64,000 bases of DNA. It comes from Pyrinomonas methylaliphatogenes. Lineage in GTDB: Bacteria > Acidobacteriota > Blastocatellia > Pyrinomonadales > Pyrinomonadaceae. Below, one piece after another: positions 11,275-20,751 of this stretch. Position numbers and translations under genes: made by a program. How positions within the stretch are numbered: the stretch's first letter is position 1; each line of letters begins with the position of its first letter. The stretch is from contig NZ_CBXV010000008.1 of assembly GCF_000820845.2 (NCBI RefSeq), positions 604,705 through 668,704 on the forward strand, written 5' to 3'. The notes below the pieces were generated by a model, which worked only from the letters and a program-made list of their open reading frames with translations, made no database searches and had not been told where the DNA came from.

Positions 11275-12561
11275 TCAGCGACGGATCGACAGATCGCGCT
11301 CGCTAACGATCTGCCAATCATCGCCGCGTTCCCAGATCAACTGCTGTAGGGTCACGCCGCGCTGCCGCTCGAGATCAGCCCCCTTGCGAAAGGTCACGGT
11401 GGCCCGCAATCCATCGGGCGAAAGATCTATTTTCGGATCGGAGATTTGTAAACGAACTCTGCCTTCGCCGATCCCATAGCGCGCTTTATCGGCAAGCACA
11501 CCCGCACGCGGGAAGTTCTTCTGCAGATAGTAACGCTCGAGCACCGGAGCATAGAATCTCATCAATCCCTTCAAATCACCCTCGTTAATCGCCTCAGCCC
11601 ACTCCGATAATCTCTTTTTCAATTCGCCGATCGAATCGGCTGCAGCTCCGGGGCCCGCTTGCATCGTCCGTTCGACCGCGGTCGGCTGTTCCGCGCTCGC
11701 TTTAGATTCGGCGCGCTTCTGTGCGCCGCGCGTCAACTCGCTCTGTTTCATCGACCAAACGAAGACGCCTGAACTAAAGGCGATCGAAACGAAGATGAAC
11801 AGATATCCCCAGCTGAACCTCCCGGCGCGCCCATGGCCCCTTCGAACGGCGAGTTGCGTTTCGCGCAAAGCTCGCCCGCTCGAACTATCTGAAACCTCGT
11901 CGAAGACGATCTGCGCCTCGGCGGACGACAGTTCCGAGGGTCCGCCGAAATCCAATAGCCGATCAGCAACACGACGCTCGAAAGGGGTGAGATCGCTCAA
12001 ATCCGGTCCATCATTTACTTTGAGAGGATGCGATGTAGTTTGCGTTGAGGATGAGAGATCGCTCAAATTCAGTTCATCACTTACCTCACCTTCGCCCGCC
12101 GCAACGCGCGAATCCAGCTTTGAACCCTCGCCCGCCCGTTCGATCAAGTCCTTGAGAAGGCCGAGGCTTTTCGCCAAACCGGAGGCAGGATCTTCGCCAA
12201 AGATGATGACGGGACATGGCGCCCCTTGCCACGTGACGGGAGATCGATCGCTTATCGAGAACCACAACTTGCATCCGCCGTCAACATCCTCTTCGATCGT
12301 CGTTTCGACGAGCCCTCTCACTCTTCCTTCATTCAAAAGATACTTGAAACATCGAGGAGGGGTGCATTCGAGCACTTCTGCGACCCAACGCCCGCTCGTC
12401 TCTTCCGCAGCCTCGGTCAGCCAGAAGCAGTGGCGTTCATCCATGGGCAGCACGTTGATGACGAACGCCATCCACTGCGGCACGAGCGTGAAATCGCTAA
12501 GCCGCGCGAATACTTGTTCCGGCGTAGCGTCGATCTTTATATGTCGCTCGTACTTTTCCAT
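11275..12561 (-). CDS. membrane-anchored protein with START/SRPBCC-like and NTF2/SnoaL-like domains
   Basis: No named family covers the whole 428-residue protein. Residues 1-150 look like an SRPBCC (polyketide cyclase/START-like) domain, opening MEKYERHIKIDATPEQVFAR and continuing with LVPQWMAFV. Residues about 165-245 are a polar linker. One transmembrane helix follows at about 250-272 (GYLFIFVSIAFSSGVFVWSM). Residues about 310-425 resemble an NTF2/SnoaL/DUF4440 domain (LSEWAEAINEGDLKGLMRFY, ending WQIVSERDLSIRR). The N-terminal domain would be cytoplasmic and the C-terminal one periplasmic. A spaced in-frame repeat at DNA 11989-12084 gives the related peptides DELNLSDLSS and DGPDLSDLTP in the linker. 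Ligand and function are unknown. Confidence 0.75.
   Translation of the reverse strand: MEKYERHIKIDATPEQVFARLSDFTLVPQWMAFVINVLPMDERHCFWLTEAAEETSGRWVAEVLECTPPRCFKYLLNEGRVRGLVETTIEEDVDGGCKLWFSISDRSPVTWQGAPCPVIIFGEDPASGLAKSLGLLKDLIERAGEGSKLDSRVAAGEGEVSDELNLSDLSSSTQTTSHPLKVNDGPDLSDLTPFERRVADRLLDFGGPSELSSAEAQIVFDEVSDSSSGRALRETQLAVRRGHGRAGRFSWGYLFIFVSIAFSSGVFVWSMKQSELTRGAQKRAESKASAEQPTAVERTMQAGPGAAADSIGELKKRLSEWAEAINEGDLKGLMRFYAPVLERYYLQKNFPRAGVLADKARYGIGEGRVRLQISDPKIDLSPDGLRATVTFRKGADLERQRGVTLQQLIWERGDDWQIVSERDLSIRR
11989..12084. repeat. in-frame spaced direct repeat pair inside a gene, offset 66
   Basis: Arms 11989-12018 and 12055-12084 both begin GAGATCGCTCAAAT and match at 26 of 30 positions. 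The offset is a multiple of three, so the linker of the encoded protein carries two similar peptides 22 residues apart. Confidence 0.7.
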
Positions 12562-12972
12562 TTCAGCAGAGGTCTAACCTCAAGAACCATTCTTCTGACG
12601 CCGATCACAACTCACAATCCATGATGAAACCAAACTTGAAGATCAGAAGGGGGCGCCGAGAAGCTCGACGACCGCTCTATTTTACAGCAGGAACGGCTGA
12701 GACGCGCCCCCATTTTGAAATGGGGAGGAACGGCCTAAGTTGCGCTATAACTGTCGATGATTAGACGCGCTAGCGGACCGGTCCGAACCGCGAGCTTCTG
12801 GAGAATGAAAACGCCGCGAGCGCTTGCTTGAGCGCGCTTGGGCATCCCGCCTGAACCACAAACTTCTGGAGAATGAAAACGCCGTTGGATATCAGGAAAC
12901 GGCCCTCATGTTCGAATAGGCGTTGAGGAAGCCCCTCTCTGTTACTAACGATCGATTCGAAACGAAAAATTA
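12562..12972. other. intergenic region with a hairpin and a repeat pair
   Basis: No gene is supported here. CCCCATTT (12708-12715) pairs with AAATGGGG (12718-12725) around a 2-base loop. Arms 12785-12816 and 12853-12884 (offset 68) match at 29 of 32 and share CTTCTGGAGAATGAAAACGC. A minus-strand open frame at 12770-13006 spans both arms and the downstream terminator and looks non-coding. Confidence 0.6.
12785..12884. repeat. spaced direct repeat pair, offset 68
   Basis: Both arms contain CTTCTGGAGAATGAAAACGC; overall 29 of 32 bases match. Unlike most other pairs it is separated from the nearest stop codon (13027) by that gene's terminator. Confidence 0.8.
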
Positions 12973-13004
12973 GGGGCAAGAGGGACGCTGTTGCCTCTTG
13001 CCCC
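12973..13004 (-). terminator. rho-independent terminator of the receptor gene
   Basis: GGGGCAAGAGG and CCTCTTGCCCC form an 11-bp perfect stem around a 10-base loop. On the minus strand it is followed by TAATTTTTCG. It sits 23 bases after the stop codon of the 13027-16944 gene. Confidence 0.85.
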
Positions 13005-13026
13005 AATAGATCCCTATCGAGATCGT

Positions 13027-16000
13027 CTAGAAGTTTAGGCGTAAGACGATCTGGACCAATCGACCACCGGGATCATTAGTGGTCGAAAGATCCTGGTAGG
13101 CCGTGCCTCCGCCGAGTTGACCGAAAGTCGCGCCTCCCAGTCCGGTCACGGTCACCGAATCAGCCGTCCAGCCGCCGATGCGGAAGTTGACATTATTGAT
13201 CGCATTCAGGAACTCACCGCGCAGCTCGAAGTTCGCCGTCTCCGTGAGCTTGATCCGCTTGACGACACTCATATCAAGACGGACAAATCTCGGCCCATGG
13301 AGCACTAGATTGGCGAACCCGCACTGTCCCGCATATGCCGGGATGCAGTCTGGACCACCGGCAGGAGCTATATATTTGCCCGTCGGCGCTCCCAGAGCTG
13401 AATATCCCGTCGGTGTGACGTTAAAAGCGCGGCGGGTATTCAAAATCACGTCTGGATCAAGATAGTAAACGATCTTGTTCGGATCTTTGCGCACTTCGAC
13501 GAACTTCTGTAGCTCATCGACCGTCATGTTGACGAGCCTGACGTTCTGGAATCGGAACGGCGTACCGCTTTGCACACGCGCCGTACCATGGACGGACCAT
13601 CCACCGATTAAACTATCGAGGAAACTGCCAGCATCGCCGAAGAACGCCCTTCCGCGTCCGAACGGAAGTTCATAGATCCAGTTGGCTTTGAAAGCATGAC
13701 GGACATCGAAAGGCGAAAGGGACTTCGCCAGATTGGTCTGACGTAAGGTTGGATACTGGCTGAAGACGACCGAGCTTACATCGTACATGTCGGTTAACGC
13801 CTTCGACCACGTGTAGCTGGCTTGCAGAAGCAGCCCTTGTGACAGTCGCCGCCGCAATTCGATCGTCAACCCGTCGTACCACGAATGGCCTCCATTATCG
13901 ACAAGGAACGCCCCGCCGAGCTTGTCTGGATTGACGACGAAGAAGTTGGCCGGAAGACCTGCGTTGATCCCATTAGCTCGCAAGCTTGCCGTGCTGAGGA
14001 TCGTGTTGGCAAACCCTTGAGGGCTCGGGTTGTTGATGGCGAGCAGGTTAAGGAAAGTTGAGTTGGAGAAGAGCGCCGAGGTGTAGCGGCTCGGATCGTT
14101 AGCTTGCGCCGCAGGGATGCCGCTGAAGTAAGCGAGCATGATCGGCAGCGGCGATGTTCCCGGAACGCCCGTATAAGCGAAGGTGTTGCCGCGTCCGGCG
14201 GCGATGTTCGCTTGCAGGTTAGCTTGCGCGCGACGGAACTCGTTCAGAAAACCGTTCTCCACGACGTTTATCTCGTTGAGATTGTACTGCCGCCACAGCT
14301 TCACGCCGCGCGTGCCAACATAGCGCGCCTCAATCACCATATCCTTGGTGATTTCGCGCTGGATGCCAAAGGTCCAGGATTGCACGTAACCGAGCTTCAA
14401 ATTCGGATCGAAAGCGTTGACCGAATCCGACACCGTACCGGTGATCGGATAGCTCGGCGCGCTCGGGAACGAAGGTGGCGCGATGCTCGCTCGATCCCGC
14501 AGCAATGTTCCAGGCGTGAGATTGCCGAGCGTCAAACTTCGCGCAGCGTTAACCGTGCCGCCCGGATTCGCCCCTAGAATGCTGGCAACAACGTTCATCC
14601 CCTCACGCACGGTAGCGATCGAGTAACCGGCGCGAATCACGCTCTGCCCTTCCGATCCAAAGAGCCGGTGTAACCAACCGCTCTTCCAGTCCGGACTCCA
14701 TGCAAATCCGACGCTCGGCGCGAAGTTGTTGTAGTCGGTGGCGAAAGGCTTATCGCCGGGTTTGAATTGGACGAACTGCGTCGGGCGCCCTTGCAAAACT
14801 CCGGGTCGAAACAGATTGCCGCGCCCGGAGATGCCGAACAGATCGTCATAGGTCGCGAACGAGTAGTTATTGTTCAGCGCCGTGAAGGGGAACTGAACTT
14901 CCCAGCGCAGGCCCAGGTTCAGCGTCAGATTCGATCTATAACGCCAAGCGTCCTGCAAGTAAAGGCCAAGCTCGCGCTGCCGCGCACGCTGGATGTAATC
15001 GCCAAGATAACGATACTGCCCGCTCTTCTCATCGAGCGCCGCGACGCCGCTAACGCCAGTGACGCGACCAACGAGCACGGCGTAGATGCCGCGCGCGCGC
15101 GTTAAATCATCAGCCGATGCTCCGGGGAAGTTAGCTGACGTGAAGATGCGCGAGGCAGGATCGCTGCTGTCAACCCCAAAGCTGATCGCCGGCACGACGC
15201 CGCCCGGAAAGCTTTGCCCCCAGAAGTTGACCTGCGTGAAGCTTCCCCCGATGTTGAAGGTGTGGTTGCCGTGAATGTAGGTGAGATTGTCCGTAAACTG
15301 CCAGATCGGCGTGTTGCGCCGACTCGGACTATTGGTTACAGTCGGATTGCTTATGCCCGCAGCTGCCGCGAAACCGCCGGTGCCGACTGCGGTACCAAAA
15401 CTTAATCCACCTTGATTTTGAAACTGACCTGAATTGACCTCCGGGAAGAAAAGCGTGGTCCCGCCGGTGAAACCGAACCGAGCTTCATTGACAAGGCGCG
15501 GCGAGAAGGTCGCGCGCCACGCCGTGACGTTGGAGAAGCGGTTCGACTTCTGACTGCCGAAGTTCGGGAAGCCCGGGAAAGCCGGATCCACATTGTTGAG
15601 GAAATCAACCGTCGAATCGAACTTCTGGTAGTTGTAGATGTTCTCCAGATGATGCTTCTCCGTTAAATTTAAGTCGAAACGCACCGTCGGGAAGCGGCGC
15701 TTCTGTAGCCCGGAGTTGATGAAGCTGAAGGCTTGGAAGTTCGGGTCCGTTAGCGGGCGAACGCCGCCAGCGCTGGTTGAACTGCGGATGGCCGCAAGCA
15801 ACGGCCCTATCGTCGGATCGATGGTCGAAGTGCAGGGGGTGAAAGGAGTGGCATTTGCGCCCGCAGGGTTGCAGTTCGTTGCGGCAGCAACGGCAAGCAG
15901 ATTAACTGAACGTACCCCGCCAGAGGTGATGTATTGAAAGATGCCTTGCTCAGCCTGTGGGCTGAGGATGGTGCGTTCGCGCAGGTTCCTCTCCGGCAAA

Positions 16001-16944
16001 CGGAACTCTTCGTAGTTGACGAAAAAGAACGCGCGATTGTGGATTATCGGACCACCCAAACGCCCGCCGAACTGATTGAGCAATACGCGATTGCGAGGCG
16101 CCTTGCCATCCACCGGATCGGGCGGCAAATCGCGGTTATTGAACCAGTAGTTAGCATTGAGCGCTGGATTGCGGTGATACCAGTAAAGGCTCCCGCGAAA
16201 ATCATTCGTCCCAGCGCGTGTCACGAACTTGATCTGCACCGCCCCCTCTCCGGCACTCTCCGCCCCCGGCGTGGCCGTCGAGAGGGTGACCTCTTCAATG
16301 GCGTCAATGCGCGGACGAATGTAGGTGAAGAAACCGTCGCTCGATTTCAAATAGTTGTCCTGAACATTGATGCCGTCAATCGTGATGTTGAGCGTCCCCT
16401 TAGGCAAACCATTTACCGATGAGGCGCGCGGACGCCCGACCTGTACTGTCCCGGGAAGCAATAACACTAGATCAAGCGAATCGCGCGAAGTGAACGGCAG
16501 TTCCGTGATCTGCCGCCCGGTGATCGTTGTGGCGATGTTCGTCGATTGCGTCTGTAGTAGCTCGCCACCCGCCCCTGTGATCGTCACCGATTCGTTAATC
16601 TGACCAGGTTCGAGCGAGACATTAACGCTCGAAACTTTGCCAACGTCAATCTTCACATCCTGCAAGATCGCCTGCTTGAAACCCTGCATCGTAACCGTAA
16701 CGGTGTACGTACCGACAGGCAAGGAAGGGACGATGAAGGTGCCATTATCGGCAGTCTGCGCTGTGTACTCAGCGCCGGTCTCGTTGTTTCTGACGGTTAC
16801 CGTCGCGCCAGCAACCACAGCGCCAGCTTGATCCACAACCGCCCCTGAAAGAGAACCGGTCGAGATGACTTGACCGCTGACCAACGCGCTGCAAGTCAGC
16901 GAGTAAAAGACCAGCAACGCGAGCTTGCATGCAAGGTGTCTCAT
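13027..16944 (-). CDS. TonB-dependent receptor, Oar-like (1305 aa)
   Basis: A full-length outer-membrane receptor of the Oar type. The start at 16944 was chosen because GGAGGGAG lies 7 nt upstream and it begins a good signal peptide (MRHLACKLALLVFYSLTCSA, cleavage near VSGQ). An upstream ATG at 16998 only adds a non-signal extension. The regulatory-like domain follows (SLSGAVVDQAGAVVAGATVT), then a plug (ITELPFTSRDSLDLVLLLPG) and a long barrel. The protein ends in aromatic LRLNF, the usual outer-membrane assembly signal. It keeps the tract GTNDFRGSLYWYHRNPALNA seen in paralogues. The cargo is unknown. It has its own terminator and is probably monocistronic. Confidence 0.92.
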   Translation of the reverse strand: MRHLACKLALLVFYSLTCSALVSGQVISTGSLSGAVVDQAGAVVAGATVTVRNNETGAEYTAQTADNGTFIVPSLPVGTYTVTVTMQGFKQAILQDVKIDVGKVSSVNVSLEPGQINESVTITGAGGELLQTQSTNIATTITGRQITELPFTSRDSLDLVLLLPGTVQVGRPRASSVNGLPKGTLNITIDGINVQDNYLKSSDGFFTYIRPRIDAIEEVTLSTATPGAESAGEGAVQIKFVTRAGTNDFRGSLYWYHRNPALNANYWFNNRDLPPDPVDGKAPRNRVLLNQFGGRLGGPIIHNRAFFFVNYEEFRLPERNLRERTILSPQAEQGIFQYITSGGVRSVNLLAVAAATNCNPAGANATPFTPCTSTIDPTIGPLLAAIRSSTSAGGVRPLTDPNFQAFSFINSGLQKRRFPTVRFDLNLTEKHHLENIYNYQKFDSTVDFLNNVDPAFPGFPNFGSQKSNRFSNVTAWRATFSPRLVNEARFGFTGGTTLFFPEVNSGQFQNQGGLSFGTAVGTGGFAAAAGISNPTVTNSPSRRNTPIWQFTDNLTYIHGNHTFNIGGSFTQVNFWGQSFPGGVVPAISFGVDSSDPASRIFTSANFPGASADDLTRARGIYAVLVGRVTGVSGVAALDEKSGQYRYLGDYIQRARQRELGLYLQDAWRYRSNLTLNLGLRWEVQFPFTALNNNYSFATYDDLFGISGRGNLFRPGVLQGRPTQFVQFKPGDKPFATDYNNFAPSVGFAWSPDWKSGWLHRLFGSEGQSVIRAGYSIATVREGMNVVASILGANPGGTVNAARSLTLGNLTPGTLLRDRASIAPPSFPSAPSYPITGTVSDSVNAFDPNLKLGYVQSWTFGIQREITKDMVIEARYVGTRGVKLWRQYNLNEINVVENGFLNEFRRAQANLQANIAAGRGNTFAYTGVPGTSPLPIMLAYFSGIPAAQANDPSRYTSALFSNSTFLNLLAINNPSPQGFANTILSTASLRANGINAGLPANFFVVNPDKLGGAFLVDNGGHSWYDGLTIELRRRLSQGLLLQASYTWSKALTDMYDVSSVVFSQYPTLRQTNLAKSLSPFDVRHAFKANWIYELPFGRGRAFFGDAGSFLDSLIGGWSVHGTARVQSGTPFRFQNVRLVNMTVDELQKFVEVRKDPNKIVYYLDPDVILNTRRAFNVTPTGYSALGAPTGKYIAPAGGPDCIPAYAGQCGFANLVLHGPRFVRLDMSVVKRIKLTETANFELRGEFLNAINNVNFRIGGWTADSVTVTGLGGATFGQLGGGTAYQDLSTTNDPGGRLVQIVLRLNF

Positions 16945-17219
16945 TGTTGGGCTCCCTCCAGTCTGTTTTTGGCAAAACTTTAAGAACGATGAGAACAAAC
17001 CGCTTGATGAAGCCTTGCAAAGCCCGCTGTTTCTACTGCATCGAGATGATATTCAATGAAATTTTCACGCAACCCTCATGCCAATAGCCAGATTTTCGGC
17101 TAAGTAGTCATACTTATTGAGTTTATCAAAGACGGCTCGATGAGCCTGTGGGCCTCTTTCTCCAAATTTTTGAACCACTTTCCAAATTTTCGGAGAAACG
17201 GAAGGCGCCTGGAGCCAGG

Positions 17220-17308
17220 GCGTCACCCCTACGCTCCAGGGCCAGACGAATTGCGACCATTTGCTATCGAGCGCCGAACCGCGTCACCCCTACGCTCCAG
17301 GGCCAGAC
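17220..17308. repeat. exact spaced direct repeat pair beside a stop codon, offset 61
   Basis: Arms 17220-17247 and 17281-17308 are identical over 28 bases, beginning GCGTCACCCCTACGCTCCAG. The right arm ends 3 bases before the stop codon at 17312-17314. The left arm also partly pairs with the CTGGAGC just before it. The rest of 16945-17311 has no gene. Confidence 0.88.
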
Positions 17309-17311
17309 AGT

Positions 17312-17998
17312 TTAGCTCTTCGCCTTCGGCGTCGCGCTTGGGCGTTCCGAAGGCATCAGGCGCGATGGATCTGGCGCCTCAGGCGAGGTGTGTGCGTGGA
17401 CCGCCTTCCACTCGCCGCCGATGCGCTGAAAGACGAGTGTCAAGCGGCCTGAAGAGCTTTCCGGCGTGCCACGAAAGGTTTGCGATTGCGTCCACAGGCA
17501 GGTGACGAGCGCCGCATTGGGCCCAAGCATCCGTAGGCGCACATCGCGCACCTCGAGTTTGACATCCTTCACTTCGGCATAGAGGCTGACGCGATTGGCG
17601 CGCACCTGCTCCCAACCTTTGGTCACCGTGCCGTTGTTGTTGAAGATGATGAGCTGAGGAGAGTTCCAATAAACGCTCATCACCTCGTCAACGTTCGCAT
17701 GGCGAATGCCATCGAGCAGTTTTTCAAAGGCCGCTCGCACAGCTTGTTCTCCTGGACCGGAGATGCCCGCGCCTGTCTGCCTGCCTCGCGCTCGAGATCC
17801 TCCTCGTTGAGCGGGGCCAGTTTGCGCATCGCGCCTCGGAGAATCCATCTGCGCCTTCGAAACGCTCGTTTGCTGCCCGCGGATCGCCGCGGCGAAGAAG
17901 AGAATGATGAGAACGAGACCTATATTCAATGTGCGCCCGAATTTCGAATTCATCATGCGATGTGGGCTTTCGGCGAAAGATCGCATCATGATCAGCAT
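17312..17998 (-). CDS. exported SnoaL-like (DUF4440/NTF2-fold) protein
   Basis: A 228-residue protein with an N-terminal hydrophobic segment at about 24-42 (LNIGLVLIILFFAAAIRGQQ) that looks like a signal peptide or anchor, a polar linker, and an NTF2-like domain at about 85-205 (AVRAAFEKLLDGIRHANVDE, then VYWNSPQLIIFNNNG and GGEWKAVHAHTS). The last phrase is the typical DUF4440 ending with a conserved His. Such domains form cone-shaped dimers that bind small hydrophobic ligands or act as enzymes; nothing here fixes the substrate. GGAGG lies 7 nt before the ATG at 17998. A 28-bp repeat arm abuts the stop codon. Confidence 0.78.
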   Translation of the reverse strand: MLIMMRSFAESPHRMMNSKFGRTLNIGLVLIILFFAAAIRGQQTSVSKAQMDSPRRDAQTGPAQRGGSRARGRQTGAGISGPGEQAVRAAFEKLLDGIRHANVDEVMSVYWNSPQLIIFNNNGTVTKGWEQVRANRVSLYAEVKDVKLEVRDVRLRMLGPNAALVTCLWTQSQTFRGTPESSSGRLTLVFQRIGGEWKAVHAHTSPEAPDPSRLMPSERPSATPKAKS

Positions 17999-18165
17999 TC
18001 ACCTCCCTCCATCGAAGAATTTGCAATAATTCGCCCGCCGACATGAAAGCGCGCAGCGAGATTCCGCCGCGCGTTTTCGTCGAGCGAGCTGCGTGCTGCA
18101 TTTAAATTCACGACATCCTTTGAATCAAAGCCATCGCAGCCATCTCATGCGGCGGCACCCTCGGC

Positions 18166-19656
18166 TCAGATCAGATCAACTGCGGCGCGCAAGCGCTGGA
18201 TGGAGCGCTCGCGCCCCAGCGTTTCGAAGATCTCGAACATCGAAGGACCGACCGCTTGTCCGGTAAGCGCCGTGCGCGCGGCGTTGATCAACAGACCCGC
18301 TTTGACGCCCGCTTCCTCGGCGAAGGCGCGCAACGCCCGTTCGACAGTCTCTGCCGTGAACGGTTCGACCGTTTCGAGTCGGCGCGCCAGTTCCGGCAGC
18401 AGCTCTTTCAAGCGCGGTTCGCGCCGCAGGTTCTTCTCCACCGCCGCTTCGTCGAAAGCGAACTCGTCGCTGAAATAGGCGCGCCCTTGGCCGGAGAAAT
18501 CCTTGAGCGTGTGGAAGCGTTGACGGATCAGATCGACGGTTCGTTCGAACCACGCGCGCCGTTCGCCCTCGTATTCGGCGCGCCACAATCCCGCCTCTTC
18601 GAGTTCAGCGCGCACGAGCGGCAGCAGTTCGGCAAGCGGCATGTGGTGGATGTATTCGGCGTTCATCCAAAGGGCTTTCGGATCGGTCCACTGACGCGGA
18701 TCATGCTCGTTGAAGTTGAAGATCGCGTTCGAGCGATGAATGCCCTCGAGCGAGAAGCGCTCGATCATCTCTTCGAGCGTCATGATCTCCTTGCCATCAG
18801 CGGGCGACCACCCGAGCAGCGCGAGAAAATTGCGAAACGCCGCCGGCACGAAACCGCGATCGCGATAGGTCGTCAACGAGACGACTTCGCCATGCTTGCG
18901 TTTTGACAGCTTCGCTTTATTCGGCGCAAGGATCAGCGGCAAATGGGCGAATTGCGGCACGGGCGCGCCGAGCGCGCGATAGATCAGGATCTGCTTGTGC
19001 GTGTTCGTCAAATGGTCCTGTCCGCGAATGACGTGCGTGATGCCCATCTCGATGTCGTCGCACACGACCGACAGGTTGTAGAGCGGATGGCCATCCGAAC
19101 GGACGAGCACGAGATCCTCGATCTCGGCGTACTCGCGCTCCTGTTTGCCGTAGACGATGTCGTAGAATTCCGAACGCCCTTCGCGCGGCACTTTCAAACG
19201 GATGGCGAAAGGCTCCCCGGCGGCAGCGCGACGATCCGACTCTTCGCGCGGAAGATCGCGGTAAGGGTTGATCTTGGATTCAGCTCCGGCTGCCGCGCGA
19301 CGGGCGCGTTCGGCGATCTCCTGTTTGATGTTCGCATCCGATCGCTCTTCGCGCGGCGTAAAATCTCTGTAAGCTTTGCCCTCTTCGAGCAGACGGCGCG
19401 CGGCGGCGCGGTGCTTTTCGGCGTTCGCGGATTGGAAGACCACCTCTTCATCATAATCGAGACCGAGCCACGCGAGACCTTCGAAGATCGAGCGAGTCGA
19501 TTCTTCGGTGGAACGCTGCAGGTCCGTATCCTCGATGCGCAGCAAGAATTTCCCGCCATGCTTGCGCGCAAAGAGCCAGTTGTAAAGCGCCGTGCGCGCC
19601 GCGCCGATGTGCAGATATCCGGTCGGAGAAGGCGCGAAACGTACTCTCACGTTCAT
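18166..19656 (-). CDS. gltX: glutamate--tRNA ligase
   Basis: Charges tRNA-Glu with glutamate. The 496-residue length and class I motifs are diagnostic: the HIGH-type signature FAPSPTGYLHIGAARTALYN at residues 6-25 and the KMSKS-type loop KAKLSKRKHG at about residue 250. The catalytic half runs to about 330 (HDPRQWTDPKALWMNAEYIH). The helical anticodon-binding half follows and ends in GPSMFEIFETLGRERSIQRL. It could be a discriminating or non-discriminating enzyme; the sequence alone does not tell me. It heads a minus-strand group rich in translation genes (tRNAs, SRP RNA, tadA). Confidence 0.96.
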   Translation of the reverse strand: MNVRVRFAPSPTGYLHIGAARTALYNWLFARKHGGKFLLRIEDTDLQRSTEESTRSIFEGLAWLGLDYDEEVVFQSANAEKHRAAARRLLEEGKAYRDFTPREERSDANIKQEIAERARRAAAGAESKINPYRDLPREESDRRAAAGEPFAIRLKVPREGRSEFYDIVYGKQEREYAEIEDLVLVRSDGHPLYNLSVVCDDIEMGITHVIRGQDHLTNTHKQILIYRALGAPVPQFAHLPLILAPNKAKLSKRKHGEVVSLTTYRDRGFVPAAFRNFLALLGWSPADGKEIMTLEEMIERFSLEGIHRSNAIFNFNEHDPRQWTDPKALWMNAEYIHHMPLAELLPLVRAELEEAGLWRAEYEGERRAWFERTVDLIRQRFHTLKDFSGQGRAYFSDEFAFDEAAVEKNLRREPRLKELLPELARRLETVEPFTAETVERALRAFAEEAGVKAGLLINAARTALTGQAVGPSMFEIFETLGRERSIQRLRAAVDLI

Positions 19657-19795
19657 CCCAGCATCTACCTTCCATTTTAAACTTCCGAATCTCCGATTCT
19701 AACTGGAGCATGCGACCGAACGGAAGCCATCGCTCCGGCGACGGGATCCCTTCTGACCGACCAACATGCGAACCGGAGAGGACATGTGGTTCAGA

Positions 19796-20410
19796 TCATC
19801 CCTCGCAGCTTCGGCCCAATCTCCGTTCCAAATCATCGAGTTTGCGCTCCAACCGATCGAAGCGTTCGAGCAGTTCCGCATGCTGCCTTTCGACGAGGCG
19901 CGGCTGCTTCCCTTGAATGAAGAAGGTGCCTCCCGGCTCGAGCACGCAACGTTCGATCTCGTCGAGGCTGGCGAACCCCTGTCGGTGCGCGACAGCCAGC
20001 AACTCCGATTCGGTCATCAATTCCTTGGCTAACCCCTCGGGAACCAAGCGACCGTTTTCGATCAGCACGGTCGGCTCGCCCTCGAGCAATTGGTCCAGCC
20101 GACGATGCTTGAAGACTAACCGCACGACCAAGTAGTTGATCCCGAGAAGCGAGAAAGCGCCGATGATGCCGCCCGTCACGGAATTATCATCGCCGATGAT
20201 GGCGTTTTGCACCGTGTTCGAGAGCGAGAGCAGAACGACGAGATCGAACGGGTTGAGTTGCGCCAGTTCGCGTTTGCCGAAGATGCGCAAGAAGATGACG
20301 AGGAAAAGATAGACGATCGCGGGGCGCAAGATCTTCTCTGCGATCGGCAGCGAGAGATGGAACATATCGCGCCAGATCGCTCCATCCCATAAAGATAAGG
20401 CGAAGCTCAT
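19796..20410 (-). CDS. DUF421/YetF-family membrane protein
   Basis: An integral membrane protein of the YetF/DUF421 family. Three N-terminal helices (IVYLFLVIFLRIFGKRELAQ, LVVLLSLSNTVQNAIIGDD, IIGAFSLLGINYLVVRLVF) are followed by a soluble domain with the family tract LLEGEPTVLIENGRLVPEGL and the ELLAVAHRQGFASLDEIERC strand-helix. A basic, coiled C-terminal tail (LLERFDRLERKLDDLERRLG) is an addition. I chose the ATG at 20410, which starts about 10 residues before helix 1. The frame is also open from a GTG at 20476. Function of the family is poorly known; some members are linked to sporulation or stress in Bacillus. Confidence 0.85.
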   Translation of the reverse strand: MSFALSLWDGAIWRDMFHLSLPIAEKILRPAIVYLFLVIFLRIFGKRELAQLNPFDLVVLLSLSNTVQNAIIGDDNSVTGGIIGAFSLLGINYLVVRLVFKHRRLDQLLEGEPTVLIENGRLVPEGLAKELMTESELLAVAHRQGFASLDEIERCVLEPGGTFFIQGKQPRLVERQHAELLERFDRLERKLDDLERRLGRSCEG

Positions 20411-20485
20411 TTGCGACCCGCTCAATCTATCGACCCACGAGACCGAGGAGATCGAATCGCTCAAGATGCGGCCCACGTCAGCGCG

Positions 20486-20526
20486 AAAATAAAATCAGGT
20501 TACCCGAACCACTGGTTCAAGTAACC
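20486..20526 (-). terminator. terminator of tRNA-Ser(GCT)
   Basis: GGTTAC (20498) pairs with GTAACC (20521) and the inner GAACCA with TGGTTC, giving an interrupted hairpin. On the minus strand it is followed by TGATTTTATTTTC, 20 bases after the tRNA end. Confidence 0.7.
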
Positions 20527-20545
20527 CGTTGGCGCTGAAAATTTC

Positions 20546-20636
<91 letters not shown>

Positions 20637-20662
20637 GCACCCTTTATCCGGGGCGAAGTGAT

Positions 20663-20690
20663 ATTGTAGTTTGCCACACCATTTTGTCAA
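20663..20690 (-). promoter_or_regulatory. sigma70-type promoter of tRNA-Ser(GCT)
   Basis: On the minus strand a perfect TTGACA (20685-20690) and TACAAT (20663-20668) are separated by 16 bases. The -10 box ends 26 bases before the mature tRNA 5' end. Confidence 0.75.
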
Positions 20691-20751
20691 GCAAGGTTTC
20701 GGCTCCTGAAAAGCGCGCTAGATGCATCGCCCGACGCAGTGCTAAGATCTC

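Noticed and set aside
12770-13006. 78-codon minus-strand gene
   Set aside because: It spans a repeat pair and the receptor terminator, has no ribosome site and no recognisable features.
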